A stretch of 64,000 bases of DNA. Origin: Cryobacterium glucosi. Lineage in GTDB: Bacteria > Actinomycetota > Actinomycetes > Actinomycetales > Microbacteriaceae. Each line of letters starts with the position of its first letter. Positions within the stretch are counted from its first letter, which is position 1. The stretch spans positions 1 through 64,000 of the forward strand of contig NZ_SOFS01000005.1 in the NCBI RefSeq assembly GCF_004402235.1, given 5' to 3'. Shown in pieces: positions 47,648 through 55,927 of this stretch. Made by a program: the position numbers and the translations under genes. The notes under the pieces were generated by a model. The model was not told the DNA's origin. It ran no database searches and worked only from the letters and a program-made list of their open reading frames with translations.

Positions 47648-47687
47648 TGTACCGTTCGATTCAGCATATAGTAAACCAGTCGGTACA
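47648..47687. promoter_or_regulatory. Two inverted copies of a TetR operator
   Basis: TGTACCGTTCGATTCA at 47648-47663 and, on the other strand, TGTACCGACTGGTTTA (47687-47672) match at 11 of 16 positions. A TATAGT -10 for the oxidoreductase lies at 47667-47672, between the two sites. Confidence 0.6.
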
Positions 47688-47736
47688 AAAACGTTCCGAG
47701 CCCCACGTTCGGCACAGAGAAGTTCAGGAGTCACCC

Positions 47737-48753
47737 ATGACAGCGAATACCAGCACCCAGATCCAGCTCGCCGCACGCCCCGTCGGATGGCCGACGGCGG
47801 CCGACTTCCGCACGGTCCACGTCGACCTGCCGGAGCTCGCGCCCGGCGAGATCCGCGTCGCCAACGAGTTCGTGTCCGTCGACCCCTATATGCGCGGCCG
47901 GATGAACGATGTGAAGAGCTATTCGCCGCCCTACGCACTCGACGAGACCATGACCGGTGGCGCGGTCGGCCGGGTCGTCGCATCTGCCGCCGACGGAGTG
48001 TCCGTCGGCGACGTCGTCGTGCACCAGTACGGCTGGCGCGACCTCGTGCAGGCCCCCGCCGCGGGCTTCCGCGTCGTGCCCGAACTGCCCGGCGTTCCGC
48101 TCTCCGCCTACCTCGGCGTGCTCGGGATGACCGCTCTCACCGCCTACGTCGGCCTCCTCGACATCGCGGGCATGAAGCCCGGCGACACGGTCTTCGTCTC
48201 GGGCGCAGCCGGGGCCGTCGGCAGCATGGTCGGCCAGATCGCCCGCCTCAAGGGTGCCGGCCGCGTTGTCGGTTCCGCAGGCACGCCCGAGAAGGTTGCG
48301 CTGCTCACGAGCAAGTACGGCTTCGACGCCGCCTTCAACTACAAGGACGGCGACATCGCCGGCCAGCTCGCCCTCGCCGCACCCGATGGCATCGACGTGT
48401 ACTTCGACAACGTCGGGGGAAAGCACCTCGAGGCCGCCCTCGGCGCCTTCAAGGACGGCGGACGCGCTGCACTCTGCGGCGCGATCTCCCTCTACAACAC
48501 GACCGAGGCATCCGCGGGACCCCGCAACATGTCGAACATCGTGACCCGCGGGCTCACCCTGAAGGGGTTCACGGTCGGCAACTACCTGCAGCACTTCGGC
48601 GCGTTCTCGACCGAGATGTCCGGATGGCTGACGAGCGGCGCCGTCGTCTTCGACGAGACCGTCGTCGACGGGATCGACAACGCGGTCGAGGCCTTCCTGG
48701 GCCTCATGCGCGGAGAGAACACCGGCAAGATGGTCGTGCGCACGACCGTCTGA
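47737..48753 (+). CDS. NADP-dependent oxidoreductase, MDR superfamily (PTGR/CurA-like)
   Basis: A 338-residue enzyme. The nucleotide loop is VSGAAGAVGSMVGQIAR, with YFDNVGGKHLEAAL and VSVDPYMRGRMND as the PTGR/alkenal-reductase signatures. Zinc ligands are absent, as expected. It should reduce alpha,beta-unsaturated carbonyls with NADPH. CAGGAG precedes ATG 47737. It is probably repressed by the divergent TetR regulator; the DJ-1/PfpI gene follows in the same direction. Confidence 0.9.
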   Translation: MTANTSTQIQLAARPVGWPTAADFRTVHVDLPELAPGEIRVANEFVSVDPYMRGRMNDVKSYSPPYALDETMTGGAVGRVVASAADGVSVGDVVVHQYGWRDLVQAPAAGFRVVPELPGVPLSAYLGVLGMTALTAYVGLLDIAGMKPGDTVFVSGAAGAVGSMVGQIARLKGAGRVVGSAGTPEKVALLTSKYGFDAAFNYKDGDIAGQLALAAPDGIDVYFDNVGGKHLEAALGAFKDGGRAALCGAISLYNTTEASAGPRNMSNIVTRGLTLKGFTVGNYLQHFGAFSTEMSGWLTSGAVVFDETVVDGIDNAVEAFLGLMRGENTGKMVVRTTV

Positions 48754-48810
48754 GCCGACTCGATCCCGCTCCACGACACGCATCCACCCATTTTTGAACA
48801 TTGGAGAATC

Positions 48811-49515
48811 ATGGCCCACGTACTCTTCGTCGTCAGCGCCGCTGACCACTGGACCCTCAATGACGGCACCCTGCACCCGACCGGGTACTGGGCGGAGGAG
48901 CTCGCGGAACCGCACCGGCGATTCAGCGAGGCCGGATGGTCCATCACCATCGCGACTCCCGGCGGGGTCGCGCCCCCGATCGACCGCGGCAGCCTCACCC
49001 CCCAGGCCGCGGGCGGGGAGGACCGGGCCGCCGAGATCATCGCCTACCTCGGGTCGATCGGCGAGGAGCTCGACGCCCCGCGCAGCATCGACGACATCGA
49101 TGTCGCCGACTACGACGTGGTCTTCTACCCCGGTGGCCACGGCCCGATGGAGGACCTCGCTGTCGACGCGACGTCCGGCGCGCTCATGACCGAGGCGCTC
49201 GACACCGACCGTATCCTGGCCGTGTTGTGCCACGCCCCTGCCGCGCTCCTCGCCGCGAAGCGCGCGGACGGCAGCTGGCCGTTCACCGGTTATCGCATGA
49301 CCGGGTTCACGAACGAGGAAGAGGTCATCGGGGGACTGGCGCCCAAGGCGCCCTGGCTCGTGCAGACCCGCCTGGTGGACCTCGGCGCGGACTTCGTCGA
49401 GGCGGCGCCGTTCACCGCGCACATCGAAGTCGACCGTAACCTGTACACCGGTCAGAACCCGGCATCCTCCGGCGAGCTCGCGGCCCGGATCATCGCCGTC
49501 GTCGCTGCAAAGTAG
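48811..49515 (+). CDS. DJ-1/PfpI-type glutamine amidotransferase-like protein
   Basis: A 234-residue protein with the nucleophile elbow VLCHAPAALLAA (C140-H141) and the FYPGGHGPMEDLAVD segment. The insertion and start resemble Hsp31/YajL-like chaperone or glyoxalase III proteins, so a carbonyl-stress role fits its oxidoreductase neighbour. TTGGAG lies upstream of ATG 48811. The gap after the oxidoreductase is 57 bp, so the two can share a transcript. A long hairpin follows its stop. Confidence 0.88.
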   Translation: MAHVLFVVSAADHWTLNDGTLHPTGYWAEELAEPHRRFSEAGWSITIATPGGVAPPIDRGSLTPQAAGGEDRAAEIIAYLGSIGEELDAPRSIDDIDVADYDVVFYPGGHGPMEDLAVDATSGALMTEALDTDRILAVLCHAPAALLAAKRADGSWPFTGYRMTGFTNEEEVIGGLAPKAPWLVQTRLVDLGADFVEAAPFTAHIEVDRNLYTGQNPASSGELAARIIAVVAAK

Positions 49516-49531
49516 TAGAAGCACGCGCGCC

Positions 49532-49588
49532 TGAGGTGTCGCAGATCGAGGTTCCGGAGGCCCGCGAACCTCGATCTGCGACACCTCA
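49532..49588. terminator. Perfect 23-bp inverted repeat between convergent genes
   Basis: Positions 49532-49554 pair perfectly with 49566-49588 around an 11-base loop; three more pairs are possible outside. It begins 17 bp after the DJ-1/PfpI stop and ends 37 bp before the aminotransferase stop. It is a likely bidirectional terminator, or possibly a repetitive palindromic element. It has no T tract. Confidence 0.7.
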
Positions 49589-49625
49589 CGCGGTGCCGGC
49601 GGTCGCGTTGTCAGCGGCTGCGGCG

Positions 49626-50732
49626 TCAGCGGCCGAGGGCGCGGAGCGCGTCCTGAACGTCGTCGGCATCGTTCCAGAGGTGGAAGGCCACGCGAGCGCG
49701 GCCCGCCCGACCGGATGCCGTGAGTCCGGCCGCCGTGAGGCGCGCGAGGTCGGTGCCCGCGGCATCCGCCCACGTCACGGTGGCCTGGCCGGTCTGTTCG
49801 GTCGGGTCGATGCCGAGTCCGGCGCGGAAGGCGTCGGCGAGGCCCACGTCGTACCGTCGCACCTCGGCCAGGTCGAGTGTGCCGAAGAACTCGAGGGCGG
49901 GTTCCGCACCGACCCAGGCTTGCCACACCGGCGACACGTCGAAACGACGGGCGTCGGCCGCGAGCCGCATTCCCGGCCCGTAACAGGAGCCCCAGACGTC
50001 CTCGCCGGCGTACCAGCCGGCCTGGGCCGGGCGCACGACGGAGCCGAACCCCTCGGCAATCGTGAGGAAAGCCACGCCGCGCGGCGCGCACAACCACTTG
50101 TACGCGTGGCAGATCGTGGCGTCGAAGACCGAGGCGTCCACAGGCATCCACCCGGCTGCCTGTGAGGTGTCGCACAGGGTGAAGGTCCCGTGACGGCGCG
50201 CAGCGGCGATGATCGCCGTCGTCTCGGCGACAGTGCCCGTCGCGGACTGGACGAGTGACCAGGAGACCAACCAGGTGTTACCCGTGATGCTCTCGGCCAG
50301 GTGCGCGAGCGGAACGTGTCGCACAGTGACGCCGCGGTGGGCCTGGTTCAGGAACGGGAAGACCATCGAGCTGAAGTCGCCGTCGACGCAGAGCACCTCC
50401 GCCCCGTCCGGAACGCTCGCGGCCACGAGGCCCGCGAGCACGGAAGCCTGGGAACCGATTGCCACCCGGCTCACCGGTACCATCACGAGCCGCGCGTAGA
50501 CGGCACGCACCCGTTCGACGAGCGCGGCGTACCCTGCGGCCGAGGCAGAGCCGCTCGCCCAGGCGTCGAGGTCTGCGCGAAGGGCCGCGACCGTTCCGGC
50601 CGTCGGCAGCCCGAGCGTGCAGGCGGCGAGGTACCCGCGCCCGCCGGGGAACTGCGCCCGGGCTGCGGGGATGCCCAGTGGCGGACCGTCGATTCGCGAG
50701 CGGGTCGTGTCGGGGGAGGCTGGGCTGGTCAT
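49626..50732 (-). CDS. Class V aminotransferase-like PLP enzyme
   Basis: A 368-residue fold-type I protein of the NifS/selenocysteine-lyase-like class V group. It has the cofactor Lys in ICHAYKWLCAPRGVAFL and the PLP-binding Asp in LCDTSQAAGWMPVD. The lyase nucleophile Cys is not evident, so an aminotransferase or isopenicillin-epimerase-like role is more likely. GGAGGA is almost adjacent to ATG 50732; an in-frame GTG at 50756 is an alternative. It is divergent from a LysR gene. Confidence 0.83.
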   Translation of the reverse strand: MTSPASPDTTRSRIDGPPLGIPAARAQFPGGRGYLAACTLGLPTAGTVAALRADLDAWASGSASAAGYAALVERVRAVYARLVMVPVSRVAIGSQASVLAGLVAASVPDGAEVLCVDGDFSSMVFPFLNQAHRGVTVRHVPLAHLAESITGNTWLVSWSLVQSATGTVAETTAIIAAARRHGTFTLCDTSQAAGWMPVDASVFDATICHAYKWLCAPRGVAFLTIAEGFGSVVRPAQAGWYAGEDVWGSCYGPGMRLAADARRFDVSPVWQAWVGAEPALEFFGTLDLAEVRRYDVGLADAFRAGLGIDPTEQTGQATVTWADAAGTDLARLTAAGLTASGRAGRARVAFHLWNDADDVQDALRALGR

Positions 50733-50789
50733 TCCTCCAGCATCCGCCGCTCGCACTCATTCGACAATCGCCAGTGAGTGATAGAAACC

Positions 50790-50804
50790 ATAACCCAGCG
50801 TTAT
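50790..50804. promoter_or_regulatory. LysR-type operator (T-N11-A palindrome)
   Basis: ATAAC-CCAGC-GTTAT is a perfect inverted repeat with the T-N11-A form. It overlaps a TATCCT -10 element (50802-50807) of the LysR gene, six bases before its ATG. It fits autoregulation and control of the divergent aminotransferase gene. Confidence 0.65.
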
Positions 50805-50812
50805 CCTTGAGG

Positions 50813-51745
50813 ATGCCTCTCGCCGATTCCGCCCTCGACTCCCATTCGCTGCGCATCGTTCAGGCTCTCGCCGAGCACGGTTCGATCACGGCAGCGGCCC
50901 GCGCCCTCGGCTACAGCCAGCCCGCGGTCAGCCAGCAACTCAAGCGCCTCGAGCTGCGGGTGGGACTCGCCCTGGTGGAGCGGGTCGGCCGGGGTGTGCG
51001 TCTCACCGAGGCCGGCCGGTTGCTCGCCCGGCACGCCCGTACCGTGACCGGAGCCCTCAACGCCGCCGCAGGTGACCTCGCCGAACTCCAGGGTCTCCGG
51101 GCCGGCCTGGTGCGGGTTGCGGCCTTTCCCTCTGCGTCCGCGACGATCGTGCCGCGCCTGCTCGCCGACCTGGGGAGGCGGCTTCCGGGGCTGTCGATCA
51201 CCTATGTCGAAGCCGAACCACCCGAGGCCGTCGCCCTCGTGCGCGAGAACCGCGTCGACCTCGCGATCACGTTCAGCTACCCCGGCGACCTCGTCGACCC
51301 GCACCGGGACAGTGCGGAGGGGCTCTCGGTCACGACGCTCGGACGGGACGAGGTGCTGCTCGTGGTTCCGGCCGGCCACCGGTTCGGCGATGCGGAGTCG
51401 ATCGACCTCGGCGATCTCGCGGGCGAGCGCTGGATCGGCGGCTGCCCGCGCTGCCGCGGGCACCTGCTCGAGCTCTGCGAACGGCGCGGGTTCGTTCCGG
51501 ACATCTCCTACGAGACCGACAATGTCGCCGCGGTCTTCGGCATGGTCGGCGCCGGCATCGGCGTCGCCGTGCTGCCGACGCTCGCGATCGACTCCGTCGG
51601 CGCTCGGTCGGGAGTGCTGATCCGTCCGACCCGGCCGGGAGAGTATCGCACGCTCCATGCCGTCACCGCTGACGGGGCCATTGGCGTGCCGGCGCTGGGG
51701 GAGACCCTCCGCGCACTCGCATCGCTCACCGTATCCGCCCGATAG
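50813..51745 (+). CDS. LysR-family transcriptional regulator
   Basis: A 310-residue regulator. The N-terminal helix-turn-helix is ITAAARALGYSQPAVSQQL, followed by KRLELRVGLALVERVGRGV. The C-terminal substrate-binding domain has VAAFPSASATIVPRLL and MVGAGIGVAVLPTLA. ATG 50813 is chosen because the family homology begins there and a -10 box lies just upstream. It probably controls the divergent class V aminotransferase. The effector is unknown. Confidence 0.9.
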   Translation: MPLADSALDSHSLRIVQALAEHGSITAAARALGYSQPAVSQQLKRLELRVGLALVERVGRGVRLTEAGRLLARHARTVTGALNAAAGDLAELQGLRAGLVRVAAFPSASATIVPRLLADLGRRLPGLSITYVEAEPPEAVALVRENRVDLAITFSYPGDLVDPHRDSAEGLSVTTLGRDEVLLVVPAGHRFGDAESIDLGDLAGERWIGGCPRCRGHLLELCERRGFVPDISYETDNVAAVFGMVGAGIGVAVLPTLAIDSVGARSGVLIRPTRPGEYRTLHAVTADGAIGVPALGETLRALASLTVSAR

Positions 51746-51811
51746 TGCCCCGCACGCACGCAGGCACGCACCTGTCCCCGCGTGCACCCACCGCGTGATC
51801 GACGCGCCAAG

Positions 51812-51817
51812 TAGACT
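51812..51817 (+). promoter_or_regulatory. -10 element for gltX with little or no leader
   Basis: TAGACT ends eight bases before ATG 51826. No ribosome-binding site is present in the 80-bp gap after the LysR gene. Confidence 0.45.
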
Positions 51818-51825
51818 CGATACCG

Positions 51826-53376
51826 ATGTCTGAGACCACTGTGTACCCATTTTCCACCGCGACCGGCACGGATGTTCGCGTACGGTTCTGCCCCTCACCG
51901 ACCGGAACCCCGCACGTGGGTCTCGTTCGCACGGCCATGTTCAACTGGGCCTACGCGCGGCACACCGGCGGCACCTTCATCTTCCGGATCGAGGACACCG
52001 ACCCCGCCCGCGACAGCGAGGAAAGCTACCTGCAGCTCAAGGACGCGCTGCGCTGGCTGAAGCTCGACTGGGACGAGGGCGTCGACGCCGGGGGACCGCA
52101 CGGGCCGTACCGCCAGTCCGAGCGCTACGACATCTACCGGGACGTCGTCGAGCAGCTCAAGGCCTCTGGCCGCATTTACGAGAGCTTCGCGACCGGCGAG
52201 GAGATCGAGGCGCGCAACGTCTCCCTCGGCCGCGACCCCAAGCAGGGCTACGACAACTTCGAGCGCGACCTCACCGAGGAGCAGCGCGCCGCCTACCGTG
52301 CCGAGGGCCGCGCCCCCGCGCTGCGGCTCAAGGTGCCGGACACCGACATCAGCTTCGACGACCTCGTCCGCGGCGAGATCACCTTCCCGGCCGGCTCGTT
52401 CAGCGACTTCGTCGTGGTGCGCCCCAACGGGCATCCGCTCTACCCCTTCGTCAACCCGGTCGACGACGCGTTGATGGGCGTCACCCACGTGCTGCGCGGC
52501 GAGGACCTGCTGTCCTCGACGCCCCGCCAGATCGCGCTGTACCACGCGCTGATCGAGATCGGCCTGACGACCTTCGTGCCGCGCTTCGGCCACCTGCCCT
52601 ACGTGATGGGCGACAAGAACAAGAAGCTCTCCAAGCGCGACCCCGAGTCGAACCTGTTCCTGCACCGCGAGCGCGGCTTCATCCCCGAGGGGCTGCTCAA
52701 CTACCTCTCACTGCTCGGCTGGTCACTCTCCAAGGACCAGGACGTCTTCAGCGTCGACGAGCTCGTCGCCGCCTTCGACGTGGAGAACGTCAACCCGAAC
52801 CCGGCGCGCTTCGACCTCAAGAAGGCCGAGTCGATCAACGGTGACCACATCCGCCTGCTCGAGCCCGCTGACTTCGCCGCGCGTATCGTGCCCTACCTCG
52901 TCTCCGCCGGAGTCGTCGACCTGCCGCTGGGCGACGCCCGCCAGGCCGTGCTCACGGCCGCGGCGCCGCTGATCCAGGAGCGCATCGCGCTGCTCGGCGA
53001 GGCGCCGGGCATGCTCGGGTTCCTGTTCGTCACGAGCGACGCGCTCGTGCACGAGGCGGATGCCCTCGCGAGCCTCCCGAAGAATGCCGCCGAGATCCTC
53101 GCGGCGTCCGTCACGACCCTCGAGAGCATTCCCGAGGCCGAGTGGACCCACGACCGGGTGCACGAGGCGCTCACCGCTGCGCTCATCGAGGGGCTCGGGC
53201 TCAAGCCGCGGGTCGCGTTCGGGCCGTTGCGCGTCGCGATCTCGGGCCGGAAGGTGTCGCCGCCGCTGTTCGAGTCGATGGAGATCCTCGGCCGAGGCGA
53301 GTCGCTCGCCCGGCTCGGAGTGCTCTCTGCGGTCGTGGCCGCTGACGCGGCGAGCTCGCCGGTGGTCGCGAGCTGA
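51826..53376 (+). CDS. gltX: Glutamyl-tRNA synthetase
   Basis: A 516-residue class I synthetase. The HIGH-type motif is in [18 protein letters not shown] (H30) and the KMSKS-type motif is [10 protein letters not shown] (residues 266-275). The C-terminal helical anticodon domain is present, though the length is slightly above usual because of a 15-residue N-terminal extension. It charges tRNA-Glu and, in actinobacteria that use the amidotransferase route, also tRNA-Gln. The tRNA-Gln gene lies 119 bp downstream. Confidence 0.96.
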   Translation: MSETTVYPFSTATGTDVRVRFCPSPTGTPHVGLVRTAMFNWAYARHTGGTFIFRIEDTDPARDSEESYLQLKDALRWLKLDWDEGVDAGGPHGPYRQSERYDIYRDVVEQLKASGRIYESFATGEEIEARNVSLGRDPKQGYDNFERDLTEEQRAAYRAEGRAPALRLKVPDTDISFDDLVRGEITFPAGSFSDFVVVRPNGHPLYPFVNPVDDALMGVTHVLRGEDLLSSTPRQIALYHALIEIGLTTFVPRFGHLPYVMGDKNKKLSKRDPESNLFLHRERGFIPEGLLNYLSLLGWSLSKDQDVFSVDELVAAFDVENVNPNPARFDLKKAESINGDHIRLLEPADFAARIVPYLVSAGVVDLPLGDARQAVLTAAAPLIQERIALLGEAPGMLGFLFVTSDALVHEADALASLPKNAAEILAASVTTLESIPEAEWTHDRVHEALTAALIEGLGLKPRVAFGPLRVAISGRKVSPPLFESMEILGRGESLARLGVLSAVVAADAASSPVVAS

Positions 53377-53495
53377 CGGGCGTGAACCGATGATTCGGGG
53401 CTCGCAACCCGCCGATGTGGCGCTCAGTTTGGCCAGCATCCGCTCTGTGGGTTAGAGTTACGAGTCGGCCGATCTTCGGAGAGGCCAACGGCCAA

Positions 53496-53567
53496 TGGGG
53501 TATGGTGTAATTGGCAACACGACTGATTCTGGTTCAGTTGTTCTTGGTTCGAGTCCAGGTACCCCAG
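53496..53567 (+). tRNA. tRNA-Gln(CUG)
   Basis: The 72-nt gene folds fully. Acceptor TGGGGTA pairs with TACCCCA and the discriminator is G53567. The D stem is GTG/CAC, the anticodon stem ACTGA/TCAGT, the loop TTCTGGT with anticodon CTG at 53529-53531, and the T arm has GGTTCGAGTCC. CCA is not encoded. It lies just after gltX. Confidence 0.97.
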
Positions 53568-53572
53568 CTTAA

Positions 53573-53612
53573 AACCCCTGAGTTTCCGCGGAAACCAGGG
53601 GTTCTTTTGTTT
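53573..53612 (+). terminator. Intrinsic terminator after tRNA-Gln
   Basis: AACCCCTG at 53573-53580 pairs with CAGGGGTT at 53596-53603, with an inner TTTCC/GGAAA stem, followed by a T-rich tract (tcttttgttt). Confidence 0.9.
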
Positions 53613-53740
53613 CCAGGCACAGGTTTTTTTCGCCACAAGTGCCGCTGTGGGTGCCACAACCTCTCGCCAGTCTGGGCTCGGCGACACGCCGGACAATCGG
53701 TGCCCGGATCATTGTTCGTCGCGCCCATAGGATCATGTCG

Positions 53741-54739
53741 ATGACGACACGCTCCGGCCCGCTGCGGCCCGCACTTGTGGCACGACGAGCAGTCCTCGGC
53801 GGGATGATCGGTGTGCTCGCGCTTCTGGCCCTTTCGGGATGCGCGTGGCCGCAGTCATCTGCAGGGAGCAGCGGGGCGCCCGGTGCTCCCGATCTACACG
53901 GTTCTCTGGTCGTCGACACGGAACCGTTCAGCCAGCTCACGCCAGGACAGTGCACGGACATCTCCGCGAATACAGTCGTCTACGACACGGTCGACATCCT
54001 TGACTGCGGTTCCCCGCACGGCAGCGAGGTGTACAACACGTTCACCTTCCCTGCCGGCGACTACCCGTCGACGGCTCAGCTGAATTCGGTCGGTGAATCT
54101 CGCTGCGGTGCAGCTTTCGATTCCGGCGTGCCCAGCTGGCTGACGTACATCTGGTTCAATCCGACGGAGGAGGAGTGGGCCGTCGGAGACCGGTTTGTCG
54201 CCTGTCTCGCGATCGATGCGAACGATCGCGCGCTCTCGGCGCCGCTGGCCACGCTCGCGAGCCAGAGGCCTTTCAGCCGCTTCGATCTGGGCGCTCTCGC
54301 ACCGGCACTGGGCGTGGTCCTCACCGCGACCGCGGGAATCGTGTTCGTGTCGTTCCTCGCGGGCTACCTCCTCCTTGCTGCGTCGCTCGCGACACTGTTC
54401 CGCAAGACGGGAATACCCTCCTGGAAGGCGTGGGTTCCCTTCCTGCAGACGTGGACGCTGCTGCGGCTCGGCGGTCAGAGCGGCAATTGGGTGTGGCTGG
54501 GGCTTGTGCCCGGCGGCAATGTGGTTTCCTCCGTGTTCGTCTACATCGGCATGTACCGCATTGGGATCGCGTTCCGAAAAGACTCCGGGATGCTCGTGCT
54601 CGGCATGTTCCTGCCGTTCGTCTGGGCGATCATCCTGGGCGGCCGTGACGAGCAGTACGCGCCGGAGCTTCTCGCGATGCACGGCTACCCGCCTCCCCTC
54701 GAAGGCTATGGCTCGGCCTCTCGACCGGCCCAGTTCTAG
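53741..54739 (+). CDS. Lipoprotein with Septum_form-like domain and DUF5684-like membrane domain
   Basis: A 332-residue protein. A lipobox LLALSGCAWP gives an acylated Cys near residue 29. A Septum_form-type region follows (about 55-160), with PGQCTDISANTVVYDTVDIL and CGSPHGSEVYNTF. About residues 190-315 form four helices matching the DUF5684 style: GIPSWKAWVPFLQTWTLLRL and GMYRIGIAFRKDSGMLVLG. The combination of a lipoprotein and a polytopic domain is unusual. ATG 53741 is about eight bases after AGGA; ATG 53735 is also possible. The role is unknown. It is convergent with the ParA gene. Confidence 0.75.
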   Translation: MTTRSGPLRPALVARRAVLGGMIGVLALLALSGCAWPQSSAGSSGAPGAPDLHGSLVVDTEPFSQLTPGQCTDISANTVVYDTVDILDCGSPHGSEVYNTFTFPAGDYPSTAQLNSVGESRCGAAFDSGVPSWLTYIWFNPTEEEWAVGDRFVACLAIDANDRALSAPLATLASQRPFSRFDLGALAPALGVVLTATAGIVFVSFLAGYLLLAASLATLFRKTGIPSWKAWVPFLQTWTLLRLGGQSGNWVWLGLVPGGNVVSSVFVYIGMYRIGIAFRKDSGMLVLGMFLPFVWAIILGGRDEQYAPELLAMHGYPPPLEGYGSASRPAQF

Positions 54740-54830
54740 CCCCTGGGCATCCCGGCAGACCCGTTTCCTGCGGCCAGAGCGCCAGACCACGGGATAGCGG
54801 TCGAATACAGCCTCCCGGCAGGGTCGCGTG

Positions 54831-55619
54831 TCAATGGGCCTTGGGGCGGCTCTTCTTCGTGGGCTTTGTGGCCGGCTTCGTGAGATGCACCCCTGCGGCG
54901 ACTGCGGTCCAGAGGTCCTTGTAGGCGCGGGCGGCAGTCGTGTTCGGGGCGAAGGCTGCGACCGGGGCTCGTTCGGCACCCATCCGTTCGACCACGACGG
55001 TCGCGGGCACGCTGATCGCAAGCACCTCCGGTCGGGCGCCGTGCAATGATTCGGCTGCGACTCGGTGCCCGGTCTTGCGCCGATCGACCATCGTAAGGAA
55101 CGCCAGGATGGGTGTGGACTTCGCGGACTCCGTGACGATCGAGACCACCTGGTCGAGCGACCGCAGGGAGAGCGGGGACGGAATCAGCGGAACGACCACG
55201 ACATCGGCTGCGCGGAGGGCGTTCTCTGCGACGAGGGACGATCCCGGAGGGCAGTCGAGCACGACGACGTCATATTCTCTGGCGACCGACTCGAGTATGC
55301 GCCCGAGGCGGTGTGTCGATTTCTTCGCGGCGTCGAGCACGAGGTCGAGGTCACGGTAGCTGTCATCGGCGGGCAGCACGTCGAGTCGCTCGTATGCCGT
55401 GGCCCGAACGGATGCCGTTGCATCTGTCCTGCCCGTGACGAGCGAGTTCACGCCGCCCTTGACCTTGGGCTTGACGTTGAGAACGAAGGTCGCGGCTCCC
55501 TGCGGGTCGAGGTCCCAGAGCAGAACACGCGAGTTCCGGGATGCTTCCCATGCGAGGTTCACGGCCGTCGTTGTCTTGCCGACCCCACCCTTGGTGCTGT
55601 AGACCGCGATGACCTTCAT
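54831..55619 (-). CDS. Orphan ParA-family ATPase
   Basis: A 262-residue MinD/ParA-type ATPase with the deviant Walker A KGGVGKTTTAVNLAW (residues 10-24), DLDPQGAAT as Walker A', and VVVLDCPPGSSLVAENALRAAD as Walker B. The tail is a Lys/Pro-rich basic region (TKPATKPTKKSRPKAH) that may bind DNA nonspecifically. No ParB gene or parS site was seen, so it is not an ordinary chromosome-segregation pair. It is divergent from the giant three-gene operon and may position its product. ATG 55619 is preferred over ATG 55643, which has no ribosome-binding site. Confidence 0.85.
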   Translation of the reverse strand: MKVIAVYSTKGGVGKTTTAVNLAWEASRNSRVLLWDLDPQGAATFVLNVKPKVKGGVNSLVTGRTDATASVRATAYERLDVLPADDSYRDLDLVLDAAKKSTHRLGRILESVAREYDVVVLDCPPGSSLVAENALRAADVVVVPLIPSPLSLRSLDQVVSIVTESAKSTPILAFLTMVDRRKTGHRVAAESLHGARPEVLAISVPATVVVERMGAERAPVAAFAPNTTAARAYKDLWTAVAAGVHLTKPATKPTKKSRPKAH

Positions 55620-55927
55620 TCTCCGATAGTACGACGTTGCCATTCGTGCTGACGTGAGGAGGGACGGTGCTCTAGACGCCCGCCCTGCCCCGGGTCTATG
55701 CTCTTGCCCAGATCAGTTCTCAGCTCCCGCAACGTCGCGCCACTTGACCACCCCCGGAACAACTGAATTCTCGCGATGCCCGCTGTGTTCGGGCGTCCTC
55801 CGCTCGCGCTTCGAGTCTGCACACTCGTCGTTCCGCGCCCGGAGCCGAAACGTCCGCAGCACTGCGGACGGACGCACGAAGCCAGGACTGCAGGCCAGCG
55901 CTGCTCCTGAACACAAAGTGGGACACG
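55620..55927. other. 308-bp divergent gap without a gene
   Basis: I see no credible gene here. The gap contains ttgacc near 55741, which could be a -35 element, and the palindrome at 55851-55870. It must hold the promoters for both the ParA gene and the giant operon. Confidence 0.6.
55851..55870. promoter_or_regulatory. Perfect palindrome upstream of the giant operon
   Basis: CGTCCGCAG-CA-CTGCGGACG is a 9+2+9 perfect inverted repeat, 57 bp before ATG 55928. It could be an operator or a leader hairpin; its binding protein is unknown. Confidence 0.5.

Noticed and set aside
54740..54830. Terminator between the lipoprotein and ParA genes
   Set aside because: Only the direct repeat TCCCGGCAG is visible; no convincing hairpin.
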